A stretch of DNA of 64,000 bases, taken from positions 124,475,901 through 124,539,900 of the forward strand of contig CM067360.1 of NCBI GenBank assembly GCA_034401795.1. Reading direction: 5' to 3'. Both the position numbers and the translations under genes were made by a program. The notes beneath the pieces were generated by a model. It was not told the DNA's origin. It saw only the letters and a list, made by a program, of their open reading frames with translations, and made no database searches. Of this stretch, positions 1-12,010 are shown one piece after another. This stretch comes from Chaetoderma sp. LZ-2023a. Its lineage: Eukaryota; Mollusca; Caudofoveata; Chaetodermatida; Chaetodermatidae. Positions within the stretch are counted from its first letter, which is position 1. Each line of letters begins with the position of its first letter.

Positions 1-1399
1 GGGCGGATTTTGGTCAAATTTGGGACAGCGTCCTATATTCGAGGGCGGCCTTTAGTCGAGAAATTACGGTAACTAGCTACAGTACAGATCTTAGTTAGCT
101 TTACTGTTTGACGAAACAAAAATGTGTCTTTTTCGCATCAAACCCTCGTAGCATTTCCAGACATGGCCAAACACCAAACGCATTTAATTTATTTTATTGC
201 CGCGTCTAACGGAAAGTCTACCCCGTCCTACAATATGTTAAACATATCATGAAATATTTTAAACCCGTCACGGAAAAAGTCAAACGCGCAATCAAATGTA
301 TTCAGTAACGCTACAAAGATTCTTACTACGCGTCATTAAACATAAAGTGGAATCGGTCTATAGTCTGTCAAGGACCCGTACATGTAAATTTAAATTGCAA
401 TTGGAGCCGTATATGTGTTAAGTACATGCATCGCCTTTAGCTTTTTTGTGGCTGTAAATGATAATTGTCGAAATGTCATCATCGTAATCATCAATCATAA
501 TTTTGTATAAAATGGACGTGTGTGAACTCCGCACCTGGGTATTCTTTACTGTGTATGAAGTTAGTGTGATGACTGTGCGTATATTTTAATAAATTTTCAA
601 TCCACAATTTCTTTTGAAATCTGGATGAATAAACCAAGATATTGTCTGAAATGGGTTTATTACAATAGTCGAATTTGAGCCGACGTAATAGGCATCACTT
701 TTTAGAACAATATATGCACCAGTTGCGACTAGTGTTATGCCAAATTTGTCTTATAACGGAAAGGGAAGCGATTTACAAAATCTGCAAACCTGACATTCGG
801 TTGTTTTCGATTTCGCTATTTCATACATAATATGTAACCGAAAATCTCCGCTTTTACATAGACATGCACAGGCGTACATAGTTGTTTTACCCGTGCCTGG
901 GGTGCGTTCAGGGCCGCGAAAAACGTTTTCCATTATTAACTGAACACTGTACCGCATAGAACGAGAACATTCGCCGAACATTCGCCTTCCTGAACTCACT
1001 CCAGGAGTATCCGAGTACATAACGTTATTACCCATTTTTGGCAATGGGTATCACCGTCTGATTGGTCGAGAATACACGCATATTTAATGAGATTTAGCAA
1101 CGATTGCGTCAACTGTTTAGAAAATAACATATTTTTGTGTGTGTAATTCATCAATCTACACGCATTTCATGTACGCCACAGACTAAAAAGTAAACAGATA
1201 ACACGGAATAACGAAACTGCCAATCAGAAAGTGTGATGCCTATATATTTGACGGCTTCGGCATCTTAACTCAGGCTTACTGACAGTGCTTGAAGTTAGTT
1301 ATCTCGAAAATTGTAAACAAAGACACGCATCGACGATCGAGTTTATCGGATTTTTTATCTTCAACATTGTTTTTTTGCACCCAGGGGTAAACGAAATGG
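1..1399. other. No gene recognised
   Basis: AT-rich sequence without a supported exon. The best open frame, on the - strand at 751-1044, contains a PGTGKTT string but no other helicase or AAA-type motif. A short segment around 78-109 recurs in inverted orientation near 8383-8412. Confidence 0.5.
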
Positions 1400-1412
1400 A
1401 TATTATATATAT

Positions 1413-1448
<36 letters not shown>

Positions 1449-1462
1449 AATATATATATATT
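1400..1462. repeat. (AT)n microsatellite
   Basis: An almost uninterrupted run of TA dinucleotides about 60 bases long. The Tyr/Ile-rich open frames across it are translation of the repeat, not genes. Confidence 0.95.
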
Positions 1463-1649
1463 GTGTCTGCGGCTCTTGAGACAATCAATAACTTTCTCAT
1501 TATGGATGACATCACATTTACTAAAACAAGGGCCTAGTAACCTGCATTATCAGGGAAGTAGGCCCCAAATCTAAACCAATGAATTATCACATTTTACCCA
1601 TTTGAACCTGAAATCCCAGAATTCCAGTTTTACAGTCATTATATAAGTA

Positions 1650-1722
1650 TGATGTTGAATATTTTGAAAGCAATTTGACTGGAAGCTGGCTTTCAGTCGA
1701 ATTAGTTTCAAAATATTCACCA
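1650..1722. repeat. Palindromic repeat, family B, short copy
   Basis: First copy of a hairpin family found throughout 1-38 kb. One arm reads GAATATTTTGAAA then TTTGACTGG, and the other is its reverse complement. Complete copies have arms of about 42 bases and almost no loop. This copy lacks the central GCTGTTGCTGCC segment. Confidence 0.7.
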
Positions 1723-2299
1723 GAATTTTGGCACATTCGTAACAAATTTATTATTTTCTCTTGTCGGTTGAAATTGTTAATGCAATAGTAGAATTACTCC
1801 CTTTTTGGAGGCAATATTCCCACCCTGTATTATATTCATAGAATCACGATGACGTCATCACAATCAAATTTCCCCATAATACCCTGGGAGATACGCCATT
1901 TTCAGAGGGGCTAATTTAACATTACGAGCAATGGGCCGTTAAACCTTAATTACATTTTCTTTAATATGTTGCAAAATTCACTCATGATTTCATGTTTTCT
2001 GATACCTGATGGGGTTATTACAGATTCTCAGACACAGGATTTAATGGTTTGAACTTCATGGAAAACGTAAACAATGCGTTTGTATGGGCAGTCCTCTTTA
2101 GCATGTAGTAAGTTTGCCCCAACTTTAATGGCGGCCGATCTCAAGATGCCCGAATGTGCGAAACTATGAATAATGTGTTTGATTTCTGCGCTAAAGTCTG
2201 AGGGCGGTGTATGACCATAGCAGCCGCTGTCAGGTCATAGGGCCTAACAGTACATATATAGTGTATTACTGGCTATATATTGCGCCGTATATTTTAAAC

Positions 2300-2540
2300 C
2301 AAATATCACTCATCGTGGCGTTGTAAACGAGAAATCAGACACTGATAGTAATGGTGAGACGGCTAATGTGTGGGACAGTGAATCTTCTGATGATGACATG
2401 TTTGACGATGAGGAAGCCACCACTACTGGAAAGACTTGAAGATGAAATTGAAGCTGGTACACTACAGATTGAGTGAACTTCTCCAAATAGTGACAAAGAG
2501 TTTGCCCTGAAGTTTGGGCTATTTTGGTGCATTCACCATG
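2300..2540 (+). pseudogene. Acidic coding remnant, unidentified
   Basis: The + strand reads an acidic stretch (WDSESSDDDMFDDEEA, about 2379-2426), then after a one-base shift LLERLEDEIEAGTLQ, then a stop. A later open piece ends in FALKFGLFWCIH. Frame breaks and stops within 240 bases suggest a decayed exon or transposase-related fragment. I do not recognise the family, and the low complexity of the Ser/Asp stretch makes chance possible. Confidence 0.25.
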
Positions 2541-2681
2541 ATCATTTGTGCCATTTGAATTTAATTAACTGTTAAAGTTTGTTATATTGAATTAGCTCTA
2601 ACTAACATGATTAGATATACCAATAACATAACAAGAGTTAGTAGTTAGTCACTGTTATAAGAATTGTACATTTTAGCAATT

Positions 2682-3147
2682 GACCCTTTAACACTCCAGC
2701 TGGTGAAAACATGTTCTGTGGTGGCCTCGAGAAATGTCCATATGCAGAACAAGAATTATTTTTTTACCGTGACTCAGTGAGTGGTCAAAGCTGGCCTCTG
2801 AAATCAAATTGTCTTGAGAAATGACCATTTGCAAGCCAAGAGAAGACTATTTTAAGATTTTACCACTGGAATAACTGGCTTGATAACCAAGTTAGTCATT
2901 ACAGTTCTAAATGTTAAAAAAATTGCCGTGGCTTGCAAATGGGCATTTATTAACCCTTTAATGGTCAAATCAGCCATAACCAGCCTCTGCAGTGTTCCTG
3001 AGAAATGCCCTTTTGATGACTAAGAGAATACTATTTTTGAAAATTTATCACTGGAATAACTGGCTCCCGGAATACTCTTGATCAGCAAATTGACATTCTA
3101 TGAGACAATTGGAATTTTCTTGACCAAATTTACCCATTAAAGGGTTC
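2682..3147. repeat. Two degenerate TTAA/CCCTTTA palindromic MITEs (family A)
   Basis: Each copy carries the family landmarks in order: a CCCTTTAA-like end, AATGTCCATTTGCA, a centre reading CACTGGAATAACTGGCT, and a TTAAAGGG-like end. Substitutions and gaps have spoiled the palindrome, so these look old. Confidence 0.65.
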
Positions 3148-3447
3148 AGCAGAAATTTACATATTCTTGACAAATATTGGACAGTAAAGGGTTGTAAAGC
3201 TGGAGCTTTACTTACCTTTAACTACCTTGTTCTGCTGTTCACAGTGGAGAAAAATTCTCAATCCTTGTTCCACTGAAGATCAAAGAAATGATGAAAACAC
3301 CATACAACCTTTACTTACATACAGTAAATAAGTCAAACCAGGTCATTTTGGATTTGATTAAATTGTTTATTCATTCACTTAAAAAAGTTTAATGTCATTG
3401 TTATTGAATGCTGCCATATTGATATAATGCAGAGTTTGCTCAAACAA

Positions 3448-3682
3448 TCACCAACACAGACAGTAGCGCAAACCACCACTGATTACCAGCATGAGCAATA
3501 TTATATAGGACCAAGATTAAGTTTACTTTACTGTTGATTTTGAGATTTGTATTGTTATCGATGATCAATAACAATACAAGTCCAGTTTCTAGAACAACAG
3601 TAAACTATCTTGGTCCTATATAATGTTGCCCATGCTGGTGATAGCGGTGTTTTATGGTTATGTTACTGTCTGTGTTGATGAA
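3448..3682. repeat. Long imperfect palindrome
   Basis: About 88 bases at 3448-3535 are repeated as reverse complement at 3590-3682, around a 55-base centre. Shared strings include CAACACAGACAGTA and TATATAGGACCAAGAT. The structure fits a foldback MITE unrelated to families A and B. I cannot define a target duplication. Confidence 0.7.
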
Positions 3683-4021
3683 TGATGTTGCTGGTCACAG
3701 GTCATATATTACTGATAGCATAGTGGTCTTTCAAATTTTTGTCCTACTGTTCCAGATTTTGTACGCTTATTTTTGCAACATTTGTTTGTGGTCTGGCTAT
3801 GTTTCAACAGTAGCTGAAATAGAAAGTGAAACAAATATGATTACACCTGGAGTTATAAGCATTACATAATGGACCTTTCCATTTTATCCATCAATCATGA
3901 TGTCATAATCAACTACATGATGCATAAGGATGACAACATAATCAATGACATAATGAATGACGTAGATAAGTTCGTCAATCTTCACATACACTTAATTGAT
4001 GACGGACTATATGTATTCTAT

Positions 4022-4257
4022 TTAACCCTTTAATGGACAAATTTGGTGAAGAAAATTTGAATACCCACTTATTGAATGTCCAATTAGAGGACAAGAGAAT
4101 GCAATTTTTGAAAATTTATGACAAATTACTGGCTCGGTCATTGAGCCAGTCATTTGTGGTGAATTTTCAAAAATTCTATTCTCTTGGCCTGTAAATGGAC
4201 ATTCCACAAGGCCATAACAGAGGCCAGTTTTGGTCGGTATGACCACTAAAAGGTTAA
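4022..4257. mobile_element. piggyBac-like palindromic MITE (family A)
   Basis: A near-complete copy bounded by TTAA on both sides (4022-4025 and 4254-4257), with termini CCCTTTAATGG and CCACTAAAAGG. The centre is a hairpin built on ACTGGCTCGGTCATTGAGCCAGT, flanked by TTTTGAAAAATT-type arms. TTAA flanks with CCCTTT ends are the hallmark of piggyBac-type insertion. No transposase is present, so it would be non-autonomous. Confidence 0.75.
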
Positions 4258-4450
4258 TAAAAATGATGTCGAATATTTTAAAACTAATTTTACTGGGAGT
4301 TGTTGCTGTCATATCAACAGCTTACATGTATAGTTTTCAGGAATTTGAGATTCAGAGAGTACAGAGATCGATCCCAATGCAGGTAAAGCTTGGGTGGAGC
4401 TTAGCTAGAAATAGCGGGGCATAGCTAAAACTGGATTCCTCCATTGGGCA
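4258..4450 (-). repeat. Composite repeat, family C, partial
   Basis: Part of a roughly 350-base dispersed repeat with a family B palindrome at its centre, GTTGGGATCGATCC and GCTCCACCCAT on one side, and CATACAATTCGTAC and TGATTATGATGTCAT on the other. Only the half with GATCGATCCCAA and GGTGGAGCTTAGCTAGAAAT is present here, in reverse orientation. Confidence 0.6.
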
Positions 4451-4454
4451 AAAC

Positions 4455-4675
4455 TATAAGTAAGACGGAGCGGTGGTAGTGAACACCTGACCTAGCACTG
4501 CAACAGTAGCATGACAAAATAGCATTCTATCTGTGTGGGTACAAGTACATTATGTAGTAAATTATTAAAAAGTGTACCAACCCAAATACTGATAGAATGC
4601 TACATGTATTTTGACATGATACTGGTGCACTGCCCGGTCAAGTGTTTACTACCACCACTCAGTCTCATGCCACAA
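4455..4675. repeat. Long imperfect palindrome
   Basis: Arms of about 90 bases. Left landmarks GGTGGTAGTGAACAC and AGCATTCTATCTGT return as reverse complement on the right (ACAGATAGAATGCT with one change, then GTGTTTACTACCACC). This is probably another foldback MITE. Confidence 0.65.
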
Positions 4676-5129
4676 TAATAAATTAGCTACTATAATCTCA
4701 CTCTGTCTGAGTACAGCGTACATTGCTCATAGTCATATTCACTATACCACCGCGTACCTCACCGATAATATTTGTTAGAATAAACCAGCACGATTATAAT
4801 CATGCCAGTTTATTCATTCATTTTGTTGGGTGACATGCATGGTGATACAGTGGTACCTGATAAGCATGCTGGATTATTTATTAATTTTTCTGGGTGGCAT
4901 GCATGGTGGTTACAACTCAGGTGATGTGAAGTTTGAAAGAAAAAATTCTATGGAAACTAGTAAAAAATATTTAAACTTCATAGACAGCAAAACAGCCCTT
5001 AAGCCTATTTATACCTGGAAACACCTCAGCTGCTCTCGGAGAGCATCTAGACTTCAAAGTTGGTGTAAATTTTAGAGCACTAAATGGTGCAAGGGCCCTG
5101 CCTCCGCAAAACTCTGCATGAGTGTTAAA

Positions 5130-5465
5130 GTGTTAAGTATATGATGTCATAATGAATTACATCATATGTAGGCTGATGTAGCTAATTCTGTTAAACTTTT
5201 AAGAGTCAGTCGTACGAATTGTATGTCTTTACTATTTAGTAAACATTCTGTTGAATATTTAACAACAGACCCCAGTCAAATTACTTGAAATTAGTTTCAA
5301 AATATTCAACAGGTTAGCTGTATCTATAGGTACCATGAAATTTGGAATTCAGGATTCAAAGTACATACTGATCCCAACACACGGTCGCAAAGCATCGATG
5401 TAGCCTACCTAGGGATGGCCGGGGCATAGCTAAAAGTGGATCCATCCATTAGAAAATCAAAATTT
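5130..5465 (-). repeat. Composite repeat, family C
   Basis: Nearly full length and reversed relative to the copy near 16 kb. It reads ATGATGTCATAATGAATTAC, CGTACGAATTGTATGTC, a damaged family B palindrome at 5250-5312, GATCCCAACACACGG, then TAGCTAAAAGTGGATCC. Confidence 0.65.
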
Positions 5466-6289
5466 CTGTTTTATCCTCATGCCAATTCCAGCTTTTGCTA
5501 TATTTAACCGTTTCACCGACAGGTCCTGAAAACAATGTGGCATGTTAAATGATGGTGGTAGCCTAATTTCTCAATCCGAAAGAAAATCTTATTTTAGTAT
5601 GATGACGTTGAATTAATTACCTACCTACCATTAAAATCTCCTCGAGTCCTTACTTACTCTCCATGTTTTGAAAAAATTAGGATACATTTGTCTCCATCCA
5701 TTCATCATGCTATCTCCTCCCAAACAATTGGGTGAAATTCAACCAAATTTGGTATGTGGATTATCCATATAATTGTGGATTGGCTGACAACATTTATTTT
5801 ATGTAGTCAAAGATTTGGGTCATCCAGATTTATCTAGATTTCCCATAGTCCTGCCCACACTCTCGCACATCATTTGACACCCTCTCAATAGTTTTAAATT
5901 AAGCCAGATGAGCCACTACATTTCGATAGGACTATTGATTACTAGATTCTACTATAGCCCTTCAAATCTTTGTAAATTTCCAAAAATAGTCGTCTTGCTC
6001 TGCTCACAGCAGAGGAATTTTTTTACCACCATGACCATTTAAGGGTTGACATGTGAAATTGTTACCATTGGGTTGGTCAGTTACAAGTTGTACTAGCCTT
6101 GGTCAATTTCTGCTAACCTCGCGCTCACGTTAATTTTAAACCCTGCTCTCACAGATCATTTCCCCTTATTACCTCCAGATTTTTCACAGTGATCCACGCC
6201 AGTTTCTGTGTAATGCAACTCCTCCGAAAGCAGTGGATGGAATTCAAACAAATGTTGTAGGTTACTATGGAGTGCAAGAGGCCATTTTT

Positions 6290-6700
6290 ATCTCAACTAC
6301 GAAGTAAAATGAGCTATTGTGATACCATGCACATCTCCCGGCGGTGTCTAATTTGCATTTAGCTCAACTTTTCTGTTTATATCTCATGTTTGGTTGATCA
6401 TACTGGTCCTAAACTTGGACACATGCCTCCTTATAATGACACGGCATCACACAATGATGTTCTGGCCAAAAGGTCAAAATCACTGATACGCATGGCAACC
6501 ATTTGCTGTCCGCCATCCATCCGTCAACTTATCTTTAAAAACATGTTGACAGATGGAGGGCGGACAGCAGATGGTTGCCATGCGTAATGTAACAGTGATT
6601 TTGACCTTTTGGTCAGAACATCATTGTGTGATACCGTGTCTCATACATACATTAACAGCTTGGCGGATTTCAAACTAATTTGGCTGGAGGGACCCTAATG
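6290..6700 (+). mobile_element. AGCTC-headed element with internal palindrome
   Basis: It starts with CTCAACTACGAAGTAAAATGAGCT-type sequence, the same head as at 12,689, followed by GTTTGGTTGATCATACTGG. Inside, 6400-6645 is a long palindrome: CCAAAAGGTCAAAATCACTG and ACGCATGGCAACCATTTGCT on the left return as reverse complement on the right. It runs on into CTTGGCGGATTTCAAACTAA. No clear tail is visible. Confidence 0.55.
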
Positions 6701-6989
6701 CTTTCGGCTTCCGAACATGCATACAGAATTTTGATTGGTCAATTTTTGTGTGAAAAATTTAGCAGAAATTGTCAAAACGCTACTCCTCATTAACCACTTG
6801 ACAGATTGCAACCCTAGTTGGCTGGACATAAATTGCCAAAATGCATATTCTCCATGACCGCTTGGTGGATTATATCCAAATTTGGCGGAAGGATTCTGTA
6901 GTAGTTGGCTCTAGAACTTCTATTCAGAATTTTTTTTTATAATTCTGTGCTTAGCAACAACCGTCATCAGATGAGATATTTTGACAGTT

Positions 6990-8845
6990 CGCCTCTATGT
7001 CTGCCTCATCTCAAAAGAAAAATAGAAAGTGGAAATTAGATAAGGGTATACAGGCAACCTGCTTAATATTTTGAAGCTGTGATAGATCGATAGATAGGAA
7101 TGTACACACTCAGTATATTTTATAGGCAGCCTTTTTTTACATAGTAGCGGCCTTCTCTGCTGGCAGCCATTATTGCCATACACCGTCCAGGATACCATTA
7201 CAGGCCCTTAGCCCCCTTGTTGATAAGCCTTCTAAGTTTATTTTATGTTTGAAGTCAATCATCAGACTTAATTGCTGTCATGAAGTCGAGATTCATGGTT
7301 GCATTGCAGCCACATTTCTGGTATTATATTTGGCTCCTCCCCTGGGGTGGGGTAGGCTAAAGAGGTCAAAGTAGTGAACGTGGTCGATTGCTATGACACG
7401 GCATCGACCAAACAATCTAGTTATCACTTACTTTCCATCGTCAGATAGATCCAAGTTATCAGAGATTGTAACCCACAGCCTATAATTTTTCTTTTGATCA
7501 CTTCCAGGGTTGTTAAATCTTAATGTATGATCACACAACCTCCTTTATTAAAATTTGAGCAAAATCTGACCAGTTTGTTTCCGATATATCCATAGATTAA
7601 AATTTGTACCCAATCTTGGTTTTTGTCCAGATCACAGCCAAAGTGTGGAAATCTTTGTTTAGGTTATGTTGCTTTTTTACTATGGTCTAATAGTACACAA
7701 CTGTCAAAGCATCATGAGATTAGTTCAACCAATCAGATTTGCCATTGATGGCTTTTCTAACAATATCTCTGCCAATCGAAGATAACGAGGTTAAATATAT
7801 ACGCGATGACGTCATCAGAATGGAATGGTGTTCCAGTTCAAGACGATTGTCCATTCGGCATTAGATATATCGAGATTTTCACTATAAAAACGCAGAAATT
7901 AGAAGAATCCCGCGAAGAAACACTAAATTAAATACATCTTCTGATAAATCCAGCCACAAATTGACGTAAATAAGTTAAAATCTGCTGTACGAATCGCTCA
8001 AAGTTTGCAAAGTACGCGAGATACATGTACGGTGGAAACCTGTACTGATACCGGGTCTGCCTAGACTAGGAACCGAGTACCCGTTTGCTTCTAGTCATAG
8101 GACTCGTCGAAAGAACTGGAGAACCGCGGTTGGAATTGATGGCTCGTTTAATTTATCGTAAAATTTTCAAACGCTACCAAACGCATAGGGCAAAAAGTTA
8201 AACCCGTCATTCAAAATGTCAAACCCGTAGTGTCAAAATTTCAACCCGTCAAGATAGAATTCAAGATGCGCCTTGAGATTTTACCAAACGCGCTATGTCT
8301 AAGTAAATCACTACGAGAAAATTACGTGAAAATGACGCCATATAGACGTGTTTTAAACGAGCTTTAGGATGTGTTTAAGTAAAGCTAACTAATATCTGTA
8401 CTGTAGTCAACTATAGTCAACGGAGCACCCGAGCTTGGTTCAGGTGGTTAGTGAGAAATTTGCGTAAATTTCAAAATGGCGAACACTTATCGCTTGCCAT
8501 GAATAAATGCATGTAAAAGTGTAAATATTTCATTAAGTAACTTAGGTTTGATGAAATTATACGTTCCCATTGTATGCCAATGTTCCCAAGCCCCTATTCT
8601 TTCCCACTTTATTTCTTATGGATGCTTTTTGATGTCGTAGCAGACCAAAATAACCCATTTTCGCAGGCAATCAAAACAGATGACAGAAAGGTGTAATGGT
8701 GACTGGTACCTGGCTCCAAATTTTCTGTGATAGTAATTCAATGTGCAATCGTGTAATAATGAACTTTAGTTAACTATCCGGGATTTGGCTGAGTATAGCA
8801 ACTGCACATGTAGTTCCGTGTGGTGTCTGTGTGATGAAGTATCAG
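6990..8845. other. Mostly unassigned sequence
   Basis: No exon could be supported. Low-copy-looking DNA alternates with fragments of dispersed repeats. A short motif AAACCCGTCA is repeated several times at 8190-8270 and also near 260-290. Confidence 0.4.
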
Positions 8846-8921
8846 TGCATCACTGTGATTCTAGTTTCCTTATCAGAACCAATAATAACAGTTTCAGCCA
8901 GTACATTTTGCATTATTATCA
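8846..8921 (+). CDS. Candidate upstream SH2 exon (FLVR strand)
   Basis: One frame reads SSFLIRT (FLIR at 8866-8877) and, eight residues later, YILHYY. This matches the spacing of the SH2 FLVR strand and the following beta strand. The last two bases (CA, ending 8921) would join the G that opens the next exon, giving the right phase. Against it: no GT donor follows (the next bases are GC, in a poor context), and the upstream residues do not resemble the SH2 start. A family A MITE begins five bases later, so damage to the donor is possible. Treat as a hypothesis. Confidence 0.25.
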
Positions 8922-8926
8922 GCTAT

Positions 8927-10561
8927 TTAACCCTTACTGGCCATTAGGGCTGCAACGATACGATATGTATCACGATACGGGTATCACGATACGATATGTA
9001 TCGCGATACTTCAAAAACGACGTGAAATCTTAGCATAATCAGCAATAATTCAATATCAATAATATATGTAAACAACCATTTATTCAGCAAGCCAAAGACA
9101 TGTAAACTCAAATTATATATGTTGCTGTAGATTATTATCCATTCAAAATGACTAGAAAAACTTTACATTTAAGAATGTTTTCATGGAGAATGCCAGTTTG
9201 CAATTCTTCAATTGCAAATTTGCATTCTCTGTGAGAAAATGGTCAAATAGAAAGCTACAAATATCTAACGAAAGGTTTAACCAACAGAATCAATCAAACA
9301 CCGAAAGAGAGTTGCAAGTGTACATTTGAAGACCATGGTCAAGGAAGCATTACATCGATTAATTTACTTCATGTTATGCTTAAAAACAGACAATCGGGCG
9401 CGCTGTGAGATCTGTATAAATTTCTTCATATCTGGTTCATTACTGACTAGCGTACATAAGATGGCTCATTCCAGCGGTTCTGGATGTCCTTATTTACAAT
9501 AAAGTAATTCGTCCATGAGATCTGAGTAGATGCGTGTTATGGTTTACCTAGCAGTTCTCGAAATTACGAATAAATGCATATTGAATCCGTGAACGGCGGA
9601 GAAAAGTCCAGAAACATTTGGCAACAACGCAGTTCGGGACTTTTTTCGGGAATAGCCGAGTAGTGACGTAATGCATCGTAGAATAATCTGATTGGATGCT
9701 GCTAGAAATGCCATTTTCGGAACTCGGATTTATGAATGAAATTCCTTTGTAGTAATAGTATTTACATCACTTGTTCATTGATAGTAGCCTCATTTTCGTT
9801 TTCATTTTAGGCTGATCCGTGAACTCCCACCGCAATGACCGCGTTATAATTTAGCTGTTACATTAACATTGCCTCCACCCGATATTCTATATCCTGAGAA
9901 ACGTGGAGTAAATTTTAAAGATATTTACCGCCGCTTAGTTCTAGACTTGTATAATTCCCAAATAATTTAAGTAAATCTCTTGTTTGAGATTCAGTGAAAA
10001 TTCAGCGAGAATTGATCAAAATGATGTTGTGAAATTTATGTGAAGTTACCAGATTTCACGAATAAATACCTGCAACTCGTCGCTGAATTTTCTCATTAAA
10101 ACAATTTCTCGAGCTAAGGATGCGTCATATTTTGACAAGATTTATTAGGTTGTCGTATCCGCATACAATATACATTGTTTGGAATATCTAGTGCCGGAAA
10201 TCAATGGACACCTTCAATTTTACTGAATTAATCTTGCAATTTTTTTTTGGGTGTATCACGATTCTGAAAATCTGTATCGTGTATCGTATCGTGGGCAAAG
10301 TATCGCGATGCATCGATGAATCATTGCAGCCCTACTGGCCATGCTGGCCAAAACCGGCCACTAATGTGGTTTTGCAGAATTGATATTTGCAGGGCAAGGG
10401 AAGACTAATTTTTAAAATTTACCACCGGAATGACTGGCTCAGAAACTGAGCCATTCATTCCAGTGGTAAATTTTCAAAAATTGACTTCTTGTCCTGCAAA
10501 TAGACTTTCAAAAAGGAAATATCTAGATTTTCTTGTGCCAATTTGACCATTAAAGGGTTAA
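8927..10561. mobile_element. piggyBac-like MITE interrupted by a hAT-like element
   Basis: The left tip TTAACCCTTACTGGCCAT (8927-8944) and the remainder (10,343-10,561), with hairpin centre ACTGGCTCAGAAACTGAGCC and right end ATTAAAGGGTTAA, form one family A MITE once the inner insertion is removed. TTAA is present at both outer edges (8927-8930 and 10,558-10,561). Confidence 0.8.
8945..10334. mobile_element. Non-autonomous hAT-like DNA transposon
   Basis: The 1,390-base insertion begins TAGGGCTGCAACGAT and ends ATCATTGCAGCCCTA, inverted repeats of about 15 bases with one mismatch. CTGGCCAT flanks it on both sides (8937-8944 and 10,335-10,342), an intact 8-bp target duplication as hAT elements make. 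Subterminal ATCGTGATAC/CGATACG motifs are clustered inside both ends. No transposase reading frame is present; the interior is AT-rich with short frames only. Confidence 0.85.
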
Positions 10562-10856
10562 ACCATATATGTTGAAAGCACTTTGAAATTATATACCGTA
10601 CATGTCATCTGTGTGGGCTCAAGTGTATTAAGTGTTAGCCGACTGAACATGAACACCCTTTATGCCTTTAATTAAATTGACATTGAATTAATAAACTTTT
10701 ATGATCTCAACCTAACTTCACAGATTTGTTTCCATATCTTAGCCCTATTCCCATAAACATGGAAACTTCATAGAGTTATTCTATGCCATGATTACAAACA
10801 GTCCGTATTGTGATGAAAATAATTTGTCTCCATAATTTTACTCGTTCTGTATTTTT

Positions 10857-12010
10857 AGTCCCCTACCGGTAAAACCGGGGGGCCTATAGGTTTGCACACT
10901 GTCCGTCTGTCTGTCCATCTGCCTGTCCGTCTGTCGCAGTTGGTTTTCCACACTTTTTTTCACAGTCCTTCAAGGTATTCAACTGAGAATTGTTTTATTG
11001 CTTTGGTATGAGAAGTTACAGACCAAGTTCGAGAGTCAGGTGTATACGTCAATTTTTGATGGAGTTATGCCCTGTTTTGAGTTAAGAAATACGAAAAATA
11101 TCAGCGAAAATCAGTGCATCACTTTAGTATAAGGAGTTACAGAGCAAGTTCGAGTTTCAGACATTTTCGTAAATTTTTCATGGAGTTATGCCCCCTTTCG
11201 TCTTATGCAATACAAAAAATATTAGTTTTCCACACTTTTTTTCGCAGTCTCAAGATATTATAGTGAGAACTGCTACATTGCTTTGGTATGAGAAGTTACA
11301 GTCCAAGTTCGAGTTTCAGGCGTATGCGTAAGCTTTTGATGGAGTTATGCCCCTTTTCGTCTTAAGAAATACGAAAAATATCAACTTTCCACACTTTCTT
11401 TCGCACTCCTTCAAGCTATTTAAGCGAAAATCGGTGCATCGCTTTAGTGTAAGGAGTTACAGAGCAAGTTCGAGTTTCAGGCATTTTCGTCAATTTTTCA
11501 TGGAGTTGTGACCCCTTTCGACTTATGCGATACGAAAAATATTAGCTTTCCGCACTTTTTTTCGCAGTCAAGATATTATACTGAGAATTGCTACATTGCT
11601 TTGGTATGAGAAGTTACAGCCCAAGTTCAAGTTTCAGGCATATGCATGAATTTTTGATTCAGTTATGACCCCCCCCCCCCCCCCCCCACTTTCAACCTAT
11701 GAAATATGAAAAATATTAGTTTTCCGCCCTTTTTCTCGCAGTCTTTCAAGATATTCAACTGAGAATTGGAGTTATGTCCACTTTCTACTTATGAAATACA
11801 AACATATCAGCTTTCAAGACTTTTTCCTTCTCCTTCACCATATATAACTGAGACTTGGGTTTATTGCCATGTTATGAGAAGTTACTGATCAAGTTCGAGC
11901 TTCAGCTGCTTTTGATAATTTTTAATAAAATTTTTGACTGTCAGTCTCTAAAGATTTATATCACCAGGTAGGGGGCATGTATTGCAAAGCAATACTTACA
12001 GAATGCTTGT
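10857..12010 (+). mobile_element. Hairpin-headed element with ~160-bp tandem units
   Basis: It begins AGTCCCCTACCGGTAAAACC, which folds on itself with the following GGGGGG. It then carries about six diverged units of roughly 160 bases marked by TTTCCACACTTTTTTTCGCA and GAGAAGTTACAGACCAAGTT. It closes with CCAGGTAGGGGGCA, a hairpin GTATTGCAAAGCAATAC, and CTTGT. The opening CCCCTACCGG and closing CCAGGTAGGGG form short imperfect inverted ends. No protein is encoded. The transposition class is not established; a Helitron-like or satellite-bearing non-autonomous element is my inference. Confidence 0.7.

Noticed and set aside
751..1044. - strand frame with PGTGKTT resembling a Walker A motif
   Set aside because: No Walker B or other ATPase motif follows, the upstream Gly of the loop is missing, and the frame is short; chance is likely.
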